Source: an uncultured Verrucomicrobiales bacterium (lineage in GTDB: Bacteria > Verrucomicrobiota > Verrucomicrobiia > Verrucomicrobiales > Akkermansiaceae). Taken from it: a stretch of DNA of 64,000 nucleotides. The notes under the pieces are model-generated. The model had not been told where the DNA came from, did not search any database, and saw nothing but the letters and a program-made list of their open reading frames with translations. The stretch covers positions 1-64,000 of the forward strand of contig CALKLP010000258.1 in the NCBI GenBank assembly GCA_937991965.1, written 5' to 3'. This document shows positions 54,258-62,668 of the stretch, one piece after another. Made by a program: the position numbers and the translations under genes. Position 1 is the stretch's first letter. Every line of letters begins with the position of its first letter.

Positions 54258-56063
54258 ATGTCGTCTCATATCGGGTTTAGCCCAATCAATAACATAATGA
54301 ATACGATACCTAAAACTCTACCCCGCCTAATCTGGCACTTCCTCAGGCGATACCAGCGCTGGATGGGACTCTCTATCTTCTGCGGACTCGTATGGGCCGT
54401 GGAGAACTCCATCACGCCCTACGTCTTAAAATACGTGATCGATACCATCACAGAATATAGCAGTGATCGCGCTGGATTATGGGGCTTACTCACCCTCCCC
54501 GTAGCGCTCTACGGCATCTTGTGGATGCTCAGAGCCGGCGCTATCCGCATCTCTGACCTAGCCTCCCTTAAGACTTATCCAGGGATGAAGCAGGACATCA
54601 CCGTAGAAATGTTCGACTACCTGAAGCTGCACTCACATCAGTTCTTTCAAGACCACTTTGCAGGCAGCCTGCAGAGCAAGGTCTCTGACATGGCAGAGGG
54701 TGCGACCGCCGTCGTGCGGAAGCTAGAGGAAGCCTTAGCGCAGTGCATCTTGGTGCTCGTCGCAATCACTACTATGGCGTTTGTCCACCCGCTGTTTGCC
54801 GGAGTTTTAGCGCTGTGGTTAACCAGCTTTATCTTAGTTGCCGTATTCTTCAGTAAATCAGTCCAAGCTCGCTCAAAGGATTTTTCTGAGAGCCGCTCCA
54901 GACATGTCGGAAAGATTGTCGATAGCATCGGAAATATCCTTAACACAAGGCTCTTTGCGCATCGTGCCCATGAGGTGCAAATCGTCAAAAATGCGGTCAT
55001 TGAAACTACTTCCAAAGACGTCAGTCTGCAGATTTTCGTCCTTCGGATGAGAGCACTGTGGGACATCACCTTCATTGCCCTGATGGTGGGAATGCTCACC
55101 ATGCTGGTAACGATGTATATTCAGGAAAAGGTCACGATTGGTGATTTCATCTTCGTGATGGGGCTCAGCCGTGCCGTCGTCTTCCCTGTCTGGTGGCTCG
55201 CCACCCAGATGATCGAGTTCTCCAGCGATGTCGGAAAATGCCAACAAGCCATCTCTATCCTCACCGCACCGCATAGCGTGACCGATACTGCTGAGGCGAA
55301 ATCGCTGAAGGCCGAGAGCGGAGCGATCTCATTCCAAAATGTAAACTTCCACTACGAGAAATCGAGTGCGGTCTTTGATAACGTGACTCTAGATATCCCT
55401 GCGGGCCAAAAAGTAGGTTTAGTCGGGTTCTCTGGAGCAGGGAAAAGCACCTTCGTGAATCTTCTTCTCCGCTTCTATGACGTCAACTCGGGGGCCATCC
55501 TCGTGGACGGTCAGAATATCACTCAGGTAACACAGGATTCCCTGCGCGAGAGCATCTCTATGATTCCGCAGGACACCAGCCTGTTTCACCGCAGCCTCAT
55601 GGAGAATATTCGCTACGGAAAGTTAGACGCCACCCAGCAAGAAGTGATTACCGCCGCCAAGCAAGCCCACTGCCACGAGTTCGTCCAAGAGCTGCCAGAA
55701 AAGTATAACTCCCTAGTCGGAGAACGTGGGATCAAGCTCTCTGGCGGACAGCGTCAGCGAATCGCTATCGCTCGTGCAATCCTGAAAGACGCGCCCATCC
55801 TCATCTTGGACGAGGCGACCTCCGCCTTAGACTCTGTCACTGAGAAATACATCCAGCAAGGACTTGAGACCCTCATGCAAAACCGCACCGCTATCGTGAT
55901 CGCCCACCGACTCTCCACCTTAGCGCAGATGGACCGCATCCTCGTCTTTGACAAGGGACGCGTCATCGAAGACGGCACACACGAAGAACTCCTAGAGCTA
56001 CAAGGACACTACGCCCAAATGTGGAGCATGCAGGCGGGTGGGTTTTTAACGGAGGACAAATAA
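54258..56063 (+). CDS. ABC exporter (MsbA/multidrug-type half-transporter)
   Basis: A 601-residue fusion of one six-helix membrane domain (about residues 30-330, with the ETWENSI-type start WAVENSITPYVLKYVIDTI) and one ATPase domain (from about 350). The latter has Walker A GFSGAGKSTF, YGKLDATQQEVI, signature LSGGQRQRIAIARA and Walker B LILDEATSALDSV. It would dimerise and export a lipid, peptide or drug, and the substrate is not readable. The Met at 54297 (MNTIPK) is an alternative start; the ORF begins just after the terminator of the candidate small RNA. Confidence 0.85.
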   Translation: MSSHIGFSPINNIMNTIPKTLPRLIWHFLRRYQRWMGLSIFCGLVWAVENSITPYVLKYVIDTITEYSSDRAGLWGLLTLPVALYGILWMLRAGAIRISDLASLKTYPGMKQDITVEMFDYLKLHSHQFFQDHFAGSLQSKVSDMAEGATAVVRKLEEALAQCILVLVAITTMAFVHPLFAGVLALWLTSFILVAVFFSKSVQARSKDFSESRSRHVGKIVDSIGNILNTRLFAHRAHEVQIVKNAVIETTSKDVSLQIFVLRMRALWDITFIALMVGMLTMLVTMYIQEKVTIGDFIFVMGLSRAVVFPVWWLATQMIEFSSDVGKCQQAISILTAPHSVTDTAEAKSLKAESGAISFQNVNFHYEKSSAVFDNVTLDIPAGQKVGLVGFSGAGKSTFVNLLLRFYDVNSGAILVDGQNITQVTQDSLRESISMIPQDTSLFHRSLMENIRYGKLDATQQEVITAAKQAHCHEFVQELPEKYNSLVGERGIKLSGGQRQRIAIARAILKDAPILILDEATSALDSVTEKYIQQGLETLMQNRTAIVIAHRLSTLAQMDRILVFDKGRVIEDGTHEELLELQGHYAQMWSMQAGGFLTEDK

Positions 56064-56065
56064 AT

Positions 56066-56729
56066 AGCACCGAAGGTGTGAGAGATACCAGCCTATGCTG
56101 GAGCGCAGCGCAGGCATAGGTTACGAAGCAAAAATGAACCAAAAGGGCTGAAAGCCTGGGAGATAATTCAATCCCAAACGTAGCGTTCATCCCACTCGAT
56201 GCCATACCGCTTGAGAAACTCACGATACTCGTCTTGGAAGGTCTTTTTTCGATGATGCTCCTCCTGCTTATCTATGTAAGCAATCAGCGAATCTAAATCC
56301 TTAGGACTTAATGAAAAGGAACCATATCCTCGCTGCCACGAAAATTCCCTAAGGGCTGGAGATTTTGTTTTCATCCACTTGGAAGATGTCGACTTCAGTT
56401 CCTCAACCAACTTGGAAACAGAGATTGTGCGTGCGAGGCGAATCGCTAGGTGCACGTGATCCTCTACCCCTCCAACGCGGTAGCATTCGCATTTACAAAC
56501 CCGTGCAGTTTCCGCCAAATACGCGTAAAGATCTTCACGGTATTCTGGGGTAATGAAAGGGCGTCTGTCTTTCGTGCTGAAAATGATATGTGTGAGATTA
56601 AAGGAGAGAGACTGAGGCATAAGAGAAGCTTATCTCTCAGGCTTTCAGCCCTCAATCTTTTTTCAATACGATCACCTATGCCTGCGCTGCGCTCCAGCAT
56701 AGGCTGGTATCTCTCACACCTTCGGTGCT
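56066..56729. mobile_element. RAYT-type element: Y1 transposase between 56-bp perfect inverted repeats
   Basis: The arms 56066-56121 and 56674-56729 are exact reverse complements. Each arm contains two palindromes: CACC-GAA-GGTG and CCTATGC...GCATAGG. Further inside, a second inverted pair (56145-56166 and 56630-56651) contains GGCT-GAA-AGCC. The transposase gene sits on the minus strand in the middle. Palindromic REP-like flanks in inverted orientation around a Y1 transposase are the hallmark of REP-associated tyrosine transposases. A solitary relative of the arm lies at 61873-61947. Confidence 0.75.
56168..56620 (-). CDS. Y1 (IS200/RAYT-like) transposase
   Basis: The 150-residue protein has the HUH-type single-strand nuclease fold. 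It shows NLTHIIFSTKDRRPFI at the start, the catalytic His pair in DHVHLAI (residues 55 and 57), the conserved SSKWMK and FSWQRGYGSFS, and the catalytic Tyr in LIAYIDKQEEHH (residue 115). It cuts and joins single-stranded DNA at hairpins. The short intact frame and all catalytic residues suggest a functional protein. REP-type flanks favour the RAYT branch over IS200, where such arms are absent. Confidence 0.88.
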   Translation of the reverse strand: MPQSLSFNLTHIIFSTKDRRPFITPEYREDLYAYLAETARVCKCECYRVGGVEDHVHLAIRLARTISVSKLVEELKSTSSKWMKTKSPALREFSWQRGYGSFSLSPKDLDSLIAYIDKQEEHHRKKTFQDEYREFLKRYGIEWDERYVWD

Positions 56730-56767
56730 TGATTGAATGGTATTCCGTAGATTAAGAATAATGCTAA

Positions 56768-57541
56768 ATGACTATTCGCTTCCTTGTCTTGATTCTTTGT
56801 TATCCGCTGTATGTCACCGCTGATAAGATAGAACTTCATGGAAAAGACTGGTCCGCTACGTTTGAGAAATTTAGTGCTCAAGGCACGATTGTTATTTATG
56901 ACGAGCGACACCAAGATGATATTTATTATGTTCACAATAAGGAGCGAGCCGTTAAACGTTTCTCTCCTGCTTCGACTTTTAAAATTGCGCACAGCCTATT
57001 TGCTTTGGACGCTGGGTTAATTGAGAGCAAAGACCAAGTCTATCCATGGGATGAAAAGAACAGGCCTGTAAACAACTGGAATCAAGATCAAACCTTAGAA
57101 TCCGCAATGAAATACTCGACCGTATGGGTATTTGAGAACTTTGCAAAAGAGCTAGGAGACGCGAAAGAGTTAGAGTATTTGAAAAAGCTTGCCTATGGAA
57201 ACCAAAAAACTGGCAAATCCCCGTTCTGGATAGCTGGAGATCTCGCTATTTCTGCGGTGGAACAAGTTCAATTTCTGAGATCATTGTATCACGAAACCCT
57301 TCCATTCAAAAAGGAACACCAAGCGTTAATAAAATCTGTAATGACACTCCCTACTGAGGAGAATCTGACTCTACGAGGTAAAACTGGATGGGATGGCAAG
57401 GTCGGCTGGATCGTAGGGTGGGCAGAAACAAAACAAGGAGCTGTCTTCTTTGCCCTCAATATAGACACGCCACGTAAAATGAAAGATCTCCCTGCCCGAG
57501 CCGATATTTTGGCAGAGGTTCTTAAAGAATTAATTCTCTGA
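56768..57541 (+). CDS. Class D (OXA-type) beta-lactamase-like protein
   Basis: The 257-residue exported enzyme has a signal peptide (RFLVLILCYPLYVTA) and the class D active-site motifs: S-T-F-K at 69-72, S-x-V at 117-119 (YSTVW), Y-G-N at 143-145, W154 and K-T-G at 205-207. The carbamylated Lys is Lys72. Such chromosomal OXA-like enzymes hydrolyse penicillins and related beta-lactams. Activity and spectrum cannot be read from sequence. It starts 38 bp after the right end of the RAYT element, so the element could affect its expression or mobility. Confidence 0.9.
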   Translation: MTIRFLVLILCYPLYVTADKIELHGKDWSATFEKFSAQGTIVIYDERHQDDIYYVHNKERAVKRFSPASTFKIAHSLFALDAGLIESKDQVYPWDEKNRPVNNWNQDQTLESAMKYSTVWVFENFAKELGDAKELEYLKKLAYGNQKTGKSPFWIAGDLAISAVEQVQFLRSLYHETLPFKKEHQALIKSVMTLPTEENLTLRGKTGWDGKVGWIVGWAETKQGAVFFALNIDTPRKMKDLPARADILAEVLKELIL

Positions 57542-57551
57542 AGACTGAGTT

Positions 57552-58136
57552 CTATAAGGCCGCGAGCAACTCTACCTCAAAAAACAGCGCTGCATAGGGA
57601 GGAATATTCGTCCCAGATCCGCGCTCTCCGTAGCCTAACGCTTGTGGGACATAAAACTGGTATCGGCCGCCAACGTTCATCAGCTTGAGCCCCTCTTGCC
57701 AGCCTGCAATCACGGAATCGAGAGGAAACGTCGCAGGGCGCCCGCGGTCATAACTGGAGTCAAACTCCGTTCCATCCATCAGTTTCCCCTCGTAATTCAC
57801 GCGCACTGTTGCGCCTTCTTCGCACGCTCTCCCCTCGCCTTGCTCGATCACCTTATACGCTAATCCGCTCTCAGTTTGCGTCAGGCCTTTTTCCTCAACC
57901 ATTTTTTCAATCCATTGGTCTCCCTCAATCTTGGCGTAGTCCAGGCGCACCTCGTTGACGACCTTAGTAGCTGTCATGTATTCACGCAGGCCATAGCTTT
58001 TAGGATCGGCATCCGCTTTATCTTGGATCGCTTTTCGCACTACATCGGTCAGTAATACGGGATCTTCTAGGGCCTCTTCACCCATTTTAAGCCCCAATTT
58101 ATATGAAACAATTTCAAGTGCAGTCTCTCTATCCAT
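57552..58136 (-). CDS. FKBP-type peptidyl-prolyl isomerase
   Basis: About 194 residues from Met 58136. The N-terminal helical domain (residues ~1-100, ETALEIVSYKLGLKMGEEAL) is an FkpA/Mip-type dimerisation domain, and residues ~105-194 are the FKBP fold with VRVNYEGKLMDGTEFDSSYDRGRPATFPLDSVIAGW, LKLMNVGGRYQFYVP and Y-G-E-R-G-S-G-T-N-I-P-P-Y-A-A-L-F-F-E-V-E-L. No signal peptide is evident, so it is probably cytoplasmic. Convergent with the beta-lactamase gene, 10 bp apart. Confidence 0.9.
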   Translation of the reverse strand: MDRETALEIVSYKLGLKMGEEALEDPVLLTDVVRKAIQDKADADPKSYGLREYMTATKVVNEVRLDYAKIEGDQWIEKMVEEKGLTQTESGLAYKVIEQGEGRACEEGATVRVNYEGKLMDGTEFDSSYDRGRPATFPLDSVIAGWQEGLKLMNVGGRYQFYVPQALGYGERGSGTNIPPYAALFFEVELLAAL

Positions 58137-58309
58137 GTAGGTCAACGTGCCTTCTCGCACTCAGAGCGCAAGCGTATTTTCATGAGAAATTTCCAACTAA
58201 CGATCGATCATATCACCTTCATACTTGAATTTCATTCATACCCTCGTAGCAATAAGGCACAAAATATGCTTTCCTACGCTTATTGTCGTAGTAACAATCA
58301 ATATAATTC

Positions 58310-59839
58310 ATGAACAATCCATTTCGAGAAGATCTAGTATCGCGCAACAAGCCAGAGCCTTGCACTGTAGTTATCTTTGGGGCGACGGGAGACCTCGCGC
58401 ACCGCAAGCTTGTTCCCGCCATCTACAATTTATCTGTCGATGGGGAACTTCCTGCAGATGTTAAAATCGTCGGCTTTGCCAGACGTGAAAAATCTGATGA
58501 GGTCTTCCGTGACGGACTGGCAGAGCTCAACCGCCAAGTTTCCCGTAATGGGCATGACGAAGAAGTTTGGGACCGTTTTGCCGAGAATATTCACTATCAT
58601 CAGAGCACCTTTGATGATCTCGATGGATACAAGCGCCTTGCCGAAAGGCTCGATGCCATCGATGCCGAGCGCGGAGGAAAAGGAAACCGCCTCTTCTACC
58701 TCTCCATCGCCCCAGAATTTTTTGATGACGTCCTCGAGAAACTCAAGGAAGTTGGGCTTAATGAAGCCGCTGATGGTTGCTGGGCTCGCGTCATCGTAGA
58801 GAAACCCTTCGGAAAGGACCTCGCCTCGGCGCGTCACCTGAACCAAGTGGTCAACAATACCTTTGATGAGGCTGACACTTATCGAATCGACCACTACCTC
58901 GGGAAGGAGACGGCGCAGAATATCATGGTACTCCGTTTCGCGAACGCCATTTATGAGCCCCTCTGGAACAACCAACACATAGACCACATCGAGATCTCCT
59001 GCGCGGAACACCTCGGCATGGAAGGTGGCCGTGGTGGGTATTACGACACTGCAGGAGCTCTCCGTGACATGATCCAGAATCACCTCTTACAACTGCTCTC
59101 TCTCGTTGCGATGGAGCCTCCGACCGATCTCTCGGCCGATGCCGTGCGTGATGAAAAGGTGAAGGTCATCCGTGCCCTACGCCAGCTGGACACTCCAGAA
59201 AAAGTGGCCGCCAACACGGTGCGTGCACAATATACCGAAGGCTTTATCAATGGCGACAACGTGCTCGGATACCGCCAAGAAGACCGCGTAAACCCTGAGT
59301 CCCAGACGGAAACCTACGTCGCTATTAAAGCCTTTGTTGATACTTGGCGTTGGAGCGGCGTTCCTTTCTTTATCCGCGTCGGAAAGCGTCTACCCAAAAA
59401 AGCGACCGAAATCTCGGTGCACTTTAAAAACGTACCGAACGTCCTTTTCAACCAGCTTGGAGGCAGTCCGCCGTCCGAGAACGTGCTCGTGATTCGAATT
59501 CAACCAGACGAGGGGATCTCCCTCCGCATGAACTCGAAACTACCCGGCGCTGCGATCCGCATGGAGCCGGTGAAGATGAATTTCCAATACTCTACGAGCT
59601 TTGGGAAGAGCAGTCCTGAGGCCTATGAGCGACTCTTACTCGATTCCATGGCTGGTGACGCCACCCTCTTTGCTCGTCGTGACGAGGTAGAAGAAGCATG
59701 GAAGTTCGTGGATCACATCCAGAACGCCTGGCATAATTCCGGGCAAGTCCCGATGGCTGAGTATGCCGCCGGAACCTGGGGACCAAACGAAGCAGACGAC
59801 CTGATCGAATCTGAAGGCACGGACTGGAGACGCTTCTAA
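58310..59839 (+). CDS. zwf: Glucose-6-phosphate 1-dehydrogenase
   Basis: Zwf oxidises glucose-6-phosphate with NADP, the entry to the oxidative pentose phosphate path. The 509-residue protein shows GATGDLAHRKLVPA near residue 25, RVIVEKPFGKD, and the active-site motif Y-R-I-D-H-Y-L-G-K-E-T-A-Q-N. The 509 length is normal. It is the first gene of an operon with opcA 15 bp downstream and coaB. Confidence 0.97.
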   Translation: MNNPFREDLVSRNKPEPCTVVIFGATGDLAHRKLVPAIYNLSVDGELPADVKIVGFARREKSDEVFRDGLAELNRQVSRNGHDEEVWDRFAENIHYHQSTFDDLDGYKRLAERLDAIDAERGGKGNRLFYLSIAPEFFDDVLEKLKEVGLNEAADGCWARVIVEKPFGKDLASARHLNQVVNNTFDEADTYRIDHYLGKETAQNIMVLRFANAIYEPLWNNQHIDHIEISCAEHLGMEGGRGGYYDTAGALRDMIQNHLLQLLSLVAMEPPTDLSADAVRDEKVKVIRALRQLDTPEKVAANTVRAQYTEGFINGDNVLGYRQEDRVNPESQTETYVAIKAFVDTWRWSGVPFFIRVGKRLPKKATEISVHFKNVPNVLFNQLGGSPPSENVLVIRIQPDEGISLRMNSKLPGAAIRMEPVKMNFQYSTSFGKSSPEAYERLLLDSMAGDATLFARRDEVEEAWKFVDHIQNAWHNSGQVPMAEYAAGTWGPNEADDLIESEGTDWRRF

Positions 59840-59854
59840 TAACTTGAATTCACT

Positions 59855-60889
59855 ATGAGTATACTTGGAAAAGAAGTCCCGTTCAGCGATGTGCGTAAGG
59901 AGATTAAACTTCTCTCCGCCAGCGATGACTCTCGCACCCATGCGAGCATGATGAACCTTGCTGTCTTCACAGAGGACGCTTCTAAGCTGGAGACCATGTA
60001 TGAGCAGGTCTCTGAATTGACGCGAAACCACACCTGTCGCGCACTCTCCATCGTGCTCGACCGTGACGCCCCTGAGCAAGAAATGACCTCGTGGGTTTCT
60101 GCACACTGTAACATGACCAACGGGAAGAAAACGGTCTGCTGTGAGCACCTCTCCTTCCTTCTAAAAGGCTTCGTCCGTGGTCGTCTCCGGAACACCGTTT
60201 TCTCCCTCATCAACAGTGATCTGCCGCTCGTCTTCTGGTGGCAGGGGGAGCTCTCTGACGTCTTTGAGCCCCACCTTTACACCCTCATTGATCGCTTCAT
60301 CTTTGACAGTGCCGAGTGGTCTAATCCTGCGAGCGGATATAAAAGCCTTCTAGAAGCAGCACATGAGGTGCAACGTCGCTTCGTCATCCAAGACCTGGCC
60401 TGGACCCGTAGCTATACCTACCGCATGGCCTTCGCGACCATGTTCGATAACGCACTCGCGCTTGATGAACTCCCGAAAGTTACCGAGACCTACATCGAGG
60501 TAAAAGATGGGCAAGAAACGACTGGGTTACTCACCCTCGCCTGGCTCGCAACTCAGGCTGAATGGACACTAAAAGGTGGCTCTGCAGGCTCATACGAGTT
60601 CATCTCCAAGGAAGGGCAACCACTCATCGCTCACCTGAAATCAGGAGGACATGCTGACATCTCCGAGCTGGGAATCGTCTCTCCTAACGCGAAGTTCGTC
60701 CTCAAAACGGATGAGACCAATATGATTCAACAAATCGTGGAAACGGAGAACGGGACGCAGGAACACATTGTAAACAAGGCCATCCAAGATAAGATCGCCC
60801 TTGTCGAAGACCAGCTCTCCCGTGGAGGGAAGAACGCCCTCCTCAGAAAGACGATTCCGCTTTTCATGGAGCTCCTCTCTGTCGCATAA
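59855..60889 (+). CDS. opcA: OpcA-type G6PDH assembly protein
   Basis: The 344-residue protein belongs to the OpcA family, first described in cyanobacteria as an effector or assembly factor of Zwf. It has T-R-N-H-T-C-R-A-L-S-I near residue 55, a central PLVFWWQGELSDVFEPHLY and FDSAEW near residue 155, and a C-terminal half without a catalytic motif. Co-location directly after zwf supports a link with G6PDH. Confidence 0.85.
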   Translation: MSILGKEVPFSDVRKEIKLLSASDDSRTHASMMNLAVFTEDASKLETMYEQVSELTRNHTCRALSIVLDRDAPEQEMTSWVSAHCNMTNGKKTVCCEHLSFLLKGFVRGRLRNTVFSLINSDLPLVFWWQGELSDVFEPHLYTLIDRFIFDSAEWSNPASGYKSLLEAAHEVQRRFVIQDLAWTRSYTYRMAFATMFDNALALDELPKVTETYIEVKDGQETTGLLTLAWLATQAEWTLKGGSAGSYEFISKEGQPLIAHLKSGGHADISELGIVSPNAKFVLKTDETNMIQQIVETENGTQEHIVNKAIQDKIALVEDQLSRGGKNALLRKTIPLFMELLSVA

Positions 60890-60896
60890 TGCCGAC

Positions 60897-61544
60897 ATGA
60901 CGCTCCTCATCACCGCCGGTCCGACTCGCGAGCCCCTAGACCCCGTCCGCTACCTGTCTAACCAATCCTCAGGAAAGATGGGCTACGCAGTAGCAGCCGC
61001 GGCTGCTCAGGAAGGCCTGCGCGTCATCCTCATCTCTGGCCCGACCAATCTCGATATTCCTGATGGCGTAGACTACATCCCTGTAGAAACCGCGCAAGAA
61101 ATGTATCAAGCCGTACAGAGCTGGATCGGCAAGTGTGAGATTGCCATTTTCGCAGCGGCCGTAGCAGACTTCCGCGCCGCCAATTACGCCGAGCAGAAGA
61201 TCAAGAAAGACCCCGCGCAAGACACCTTAACCCTAGAGCTCGTCAAAAATGTCGACATCCTAGGCTCGGTCCGAAAGGATTTTGGCTACACTGGTCTTCT
61301 CGTCGGCTTCGCTGCTGAGACCGAAAACGTACTCGCCAACGCCCGCGCTAAACTTCTGCGCAAAGACTGCGACCTCATCCTCGCTAACGACGTCTCCAAC
61401 AAAGAGATCGGCTTCAACTCAGACCAAAATGCCCTCCACCTCATCACCGCTGAGAAGGAAGAATCTCTCGGGCAACACTCAAAGGAACATCTTGGGAAAC
61501 TGATCATTCAGAAGTGCGTGAAGTATAGAGAGGATCAAGATTAA
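60897..61544 (+). CDS. coaB: Phosphopantothenate-cysteine ligase (stand-alone CoaB)
   Basis: The 215 residues from Met 60897 match the synthetase half of the bifunctional Dfp protein: LLITAGPTREPLDPVRYLSNQSSGKMGYA, the A-A-V-A-D-F segment, LELVKNVDILGSVRKDF, and AKLLRKDCDLILAND, with the conserved Asn and Gly-rich region of the CTP-binding site. CoaC is not fused and is not adjacent. The frame extends upstream through opcA, so 60897, 8 bp after opcA, is the start. Confidence 0.9.
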   Translation: MTLLITAGPTREPLDPVRYLSNQSSGKMGYAVAAAAAQEGLRVILISGPTNLDIPDGVDYIPVETAQEMYQAVQSWIGKCEIAIFAAAVADFRAANYAEQKIKKDPAQDTLTLELVKNVDILGSVRKDFGYTGLLVGFAAETENVLANARAKLLRKDCDLILANDVSNKEIGFNSDQNALHLITAEKEESLGQHSKEHLGKLIIQKCVKYREDQD

Positions 61545-62254
61545 AGTAGAAAATAGGCTTTTGAATATGTGGCTCATCCTCGAAATTTTATGGAAACAAT
61601 TCGTGCAAGTCTTCTCCAAATGGCCTGAAAGGTCATAAGAAATCAGCCCAGTCAAAGCCCAATTTTGCGCCAGCAAAATGAGAGGGCGCAGGGCTGGGTT
61701 AAGATGCGCAAATTCAACTCGCCTCTCAGTCCGCAGTGATCATATACCTGTTTCCAGAGGCGAAACCTCAAACCCGCCTCGCTGTTCAATCCGCGCTAGG
61801 ATGAGCTGCGCCTCAATAAGCGAACACAAAAACGTCCCTTACTTTTCGTTGCTCTGGTTTATCCAATCTAAACCTAGGGTTGCGGAATTACTCGCTGTAG
61901 CTCGCAATCCCTTACCTTAGGCTAACAAATTTCGCACCTTTGGTGCTTAGTTTCATGGTTTTCTTGGGTTAAAGGTCGAGCTCGTAAGCCTCTCAATCGA
62001 AAGTCGCAAATCTTACTCAACAAGACTTCTGAATCCGCCAGATAAAATCATACCCGGTTCTCCATAAAATACATCCATGAGCAAAACCAGCTTCTATGCT
62101 ACGTTGCAGAAAATGCGGATGGAAAAAACGATTGTTAAATGCCTCACGAATCGATCAATAATTGACCACTGCATGATAAGAGAATCCCCAAAACAGAGTA
62201 TTTCTAACACCCCGAAGATCTCTGAAATACTTATCCTATAAGGGTTTATGAGCG
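61545..62254. other. Long intergenic region with repeat remnants
   Basis: No convincing protein gene is visible. The first half holds several imperfect hairpins, for instance ATTTTGCGCCAGCAAAAT near 61660-61680, and a solitary REP-like unit at 61873-61947. The second half is featureless apart from a candidate sigma-54 sequence at its end. Open frames on either strand lack family motifs. Confidence 0.6.
61873..61947 (-). repeat. Solitary REP-like element related to the RAYT arms
   Basis: On the minus strand it reads AGCACC-AAA-GGTGC, then GCCTA opening a long palindrome that closes with CCTAGG-T. The order AGCACC hairpin, spacer, A-G-C-C-T-A palindrome, T-A-G-G-T matches that of the RAYT arms (AGCACC-GAA-GGTG, spacer, A-G-C-C-T-A, T-A-G-G-T), while the inner part of the large hairpin differs. 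It fits a non-autonomous family member moved or spread by the transposase. Confidence 0.55.
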
Positions 62255-62271
62255 TTGGCATGATACAAGCG
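62255..62271 (+). promoter_or_regulatory. Possible sigma-54 (-24/-12) promoter of the YRG-motif gene
   Basis: TTGGCATG-ATAC-AAGCG has the GG and GC pairs at the required 10-nt spacing but differs from the consensus TTGC at three positions. The predicted start near 62282 favours the Met at 62304 over the one at 62283. Weaker than the other three sites. Confidence 0.35.
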
Positions 62272-62303
62272 ATAGTATTGGTATGACAAACAAACAAAAT
62301 ACC

Positions 62304-62531
62304 ATGAAAACCGCAAAAAACATCAGATACAGAGGCGCAGTACAACCCATCGAGGAGTACGTAACAGAAGTAGAAGCACATGAGCAAAATGCCGATCGCG
62401 AATATGATGGGCAATACCGCGGAGCTTCCTTCCACCATGACAAGGGTGAGGACAGCGCGAAACATGAACAAAACGAGCATGAGGTAAAAGTCAACTATCG
62501 TGGAGCCGAAGGCACAGCGCTCGTAGGATAA
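62304..62531 (+). CDS. Small YRG-motif protein (DUF4278-like)
   Basis: A 75-residue, highly hydrophilic protein (Glu, His, Asp and Asn-rich) with three Y-R-G repeats: I-R-Y-R-G-A, G-Q-Y-R-G-A and V-N-Y-R-G-A, near residues 8-12, 36-40 and 63-67. Proteins with such Y-R-G motifs are known as DUF4278 and occur in cyanobacteria and other groups, with no known function. No signal peptide or membrane segment is seen. The frame starts at 62283, but Met at 62304 is preferred. It is followed by a terminator. Confidence 0.6.
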   Translation: MKTAKNIRYRGAVQPIEEYVTEVEAHEQNADREYDGQYRGASFHHDKGEDSAKHEQNEHEVKVNYRGAEGTALVG

Positions 62532-62552
62532 ATTTTCTTCAGCTATAGTAGA

Positions 62553-62582
62553 CCGCAGGGAGAAATCTCTGCGGCCTTTTTA
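62553..62582 (+). terminator. Rho-independent terminator of the YRG-motif gene
   Basis: CCGCAGGGA pairs with TCTCTGCGG around GAAA, then CCTTTTTATG, 22 bp after the stop codon. Confidence 0.85.
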
Positions 62583-62668
62583 TGCCCAAATTCACGGCTC
62601 GACTGGAGTAAGAAAACTAAATTCAAGCTCGCATAGCGATGATGCAAGTTTCAAAACTGTAAGAACGC

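Noticed and set aside
61678-61920. Plus-strand 80-codon frame in the repeat-rich gap
   Set aside because: Its translation follows hairpin and REP-like sequence and has no family features or plausible start site.
62094-62480. Minus-strand frame of 128 codons opposite the YRG-motif gene
   Set aside because: No family motif, and it runs through the promoter candidate and the plus-strand gene, so it is an antisense shadow.
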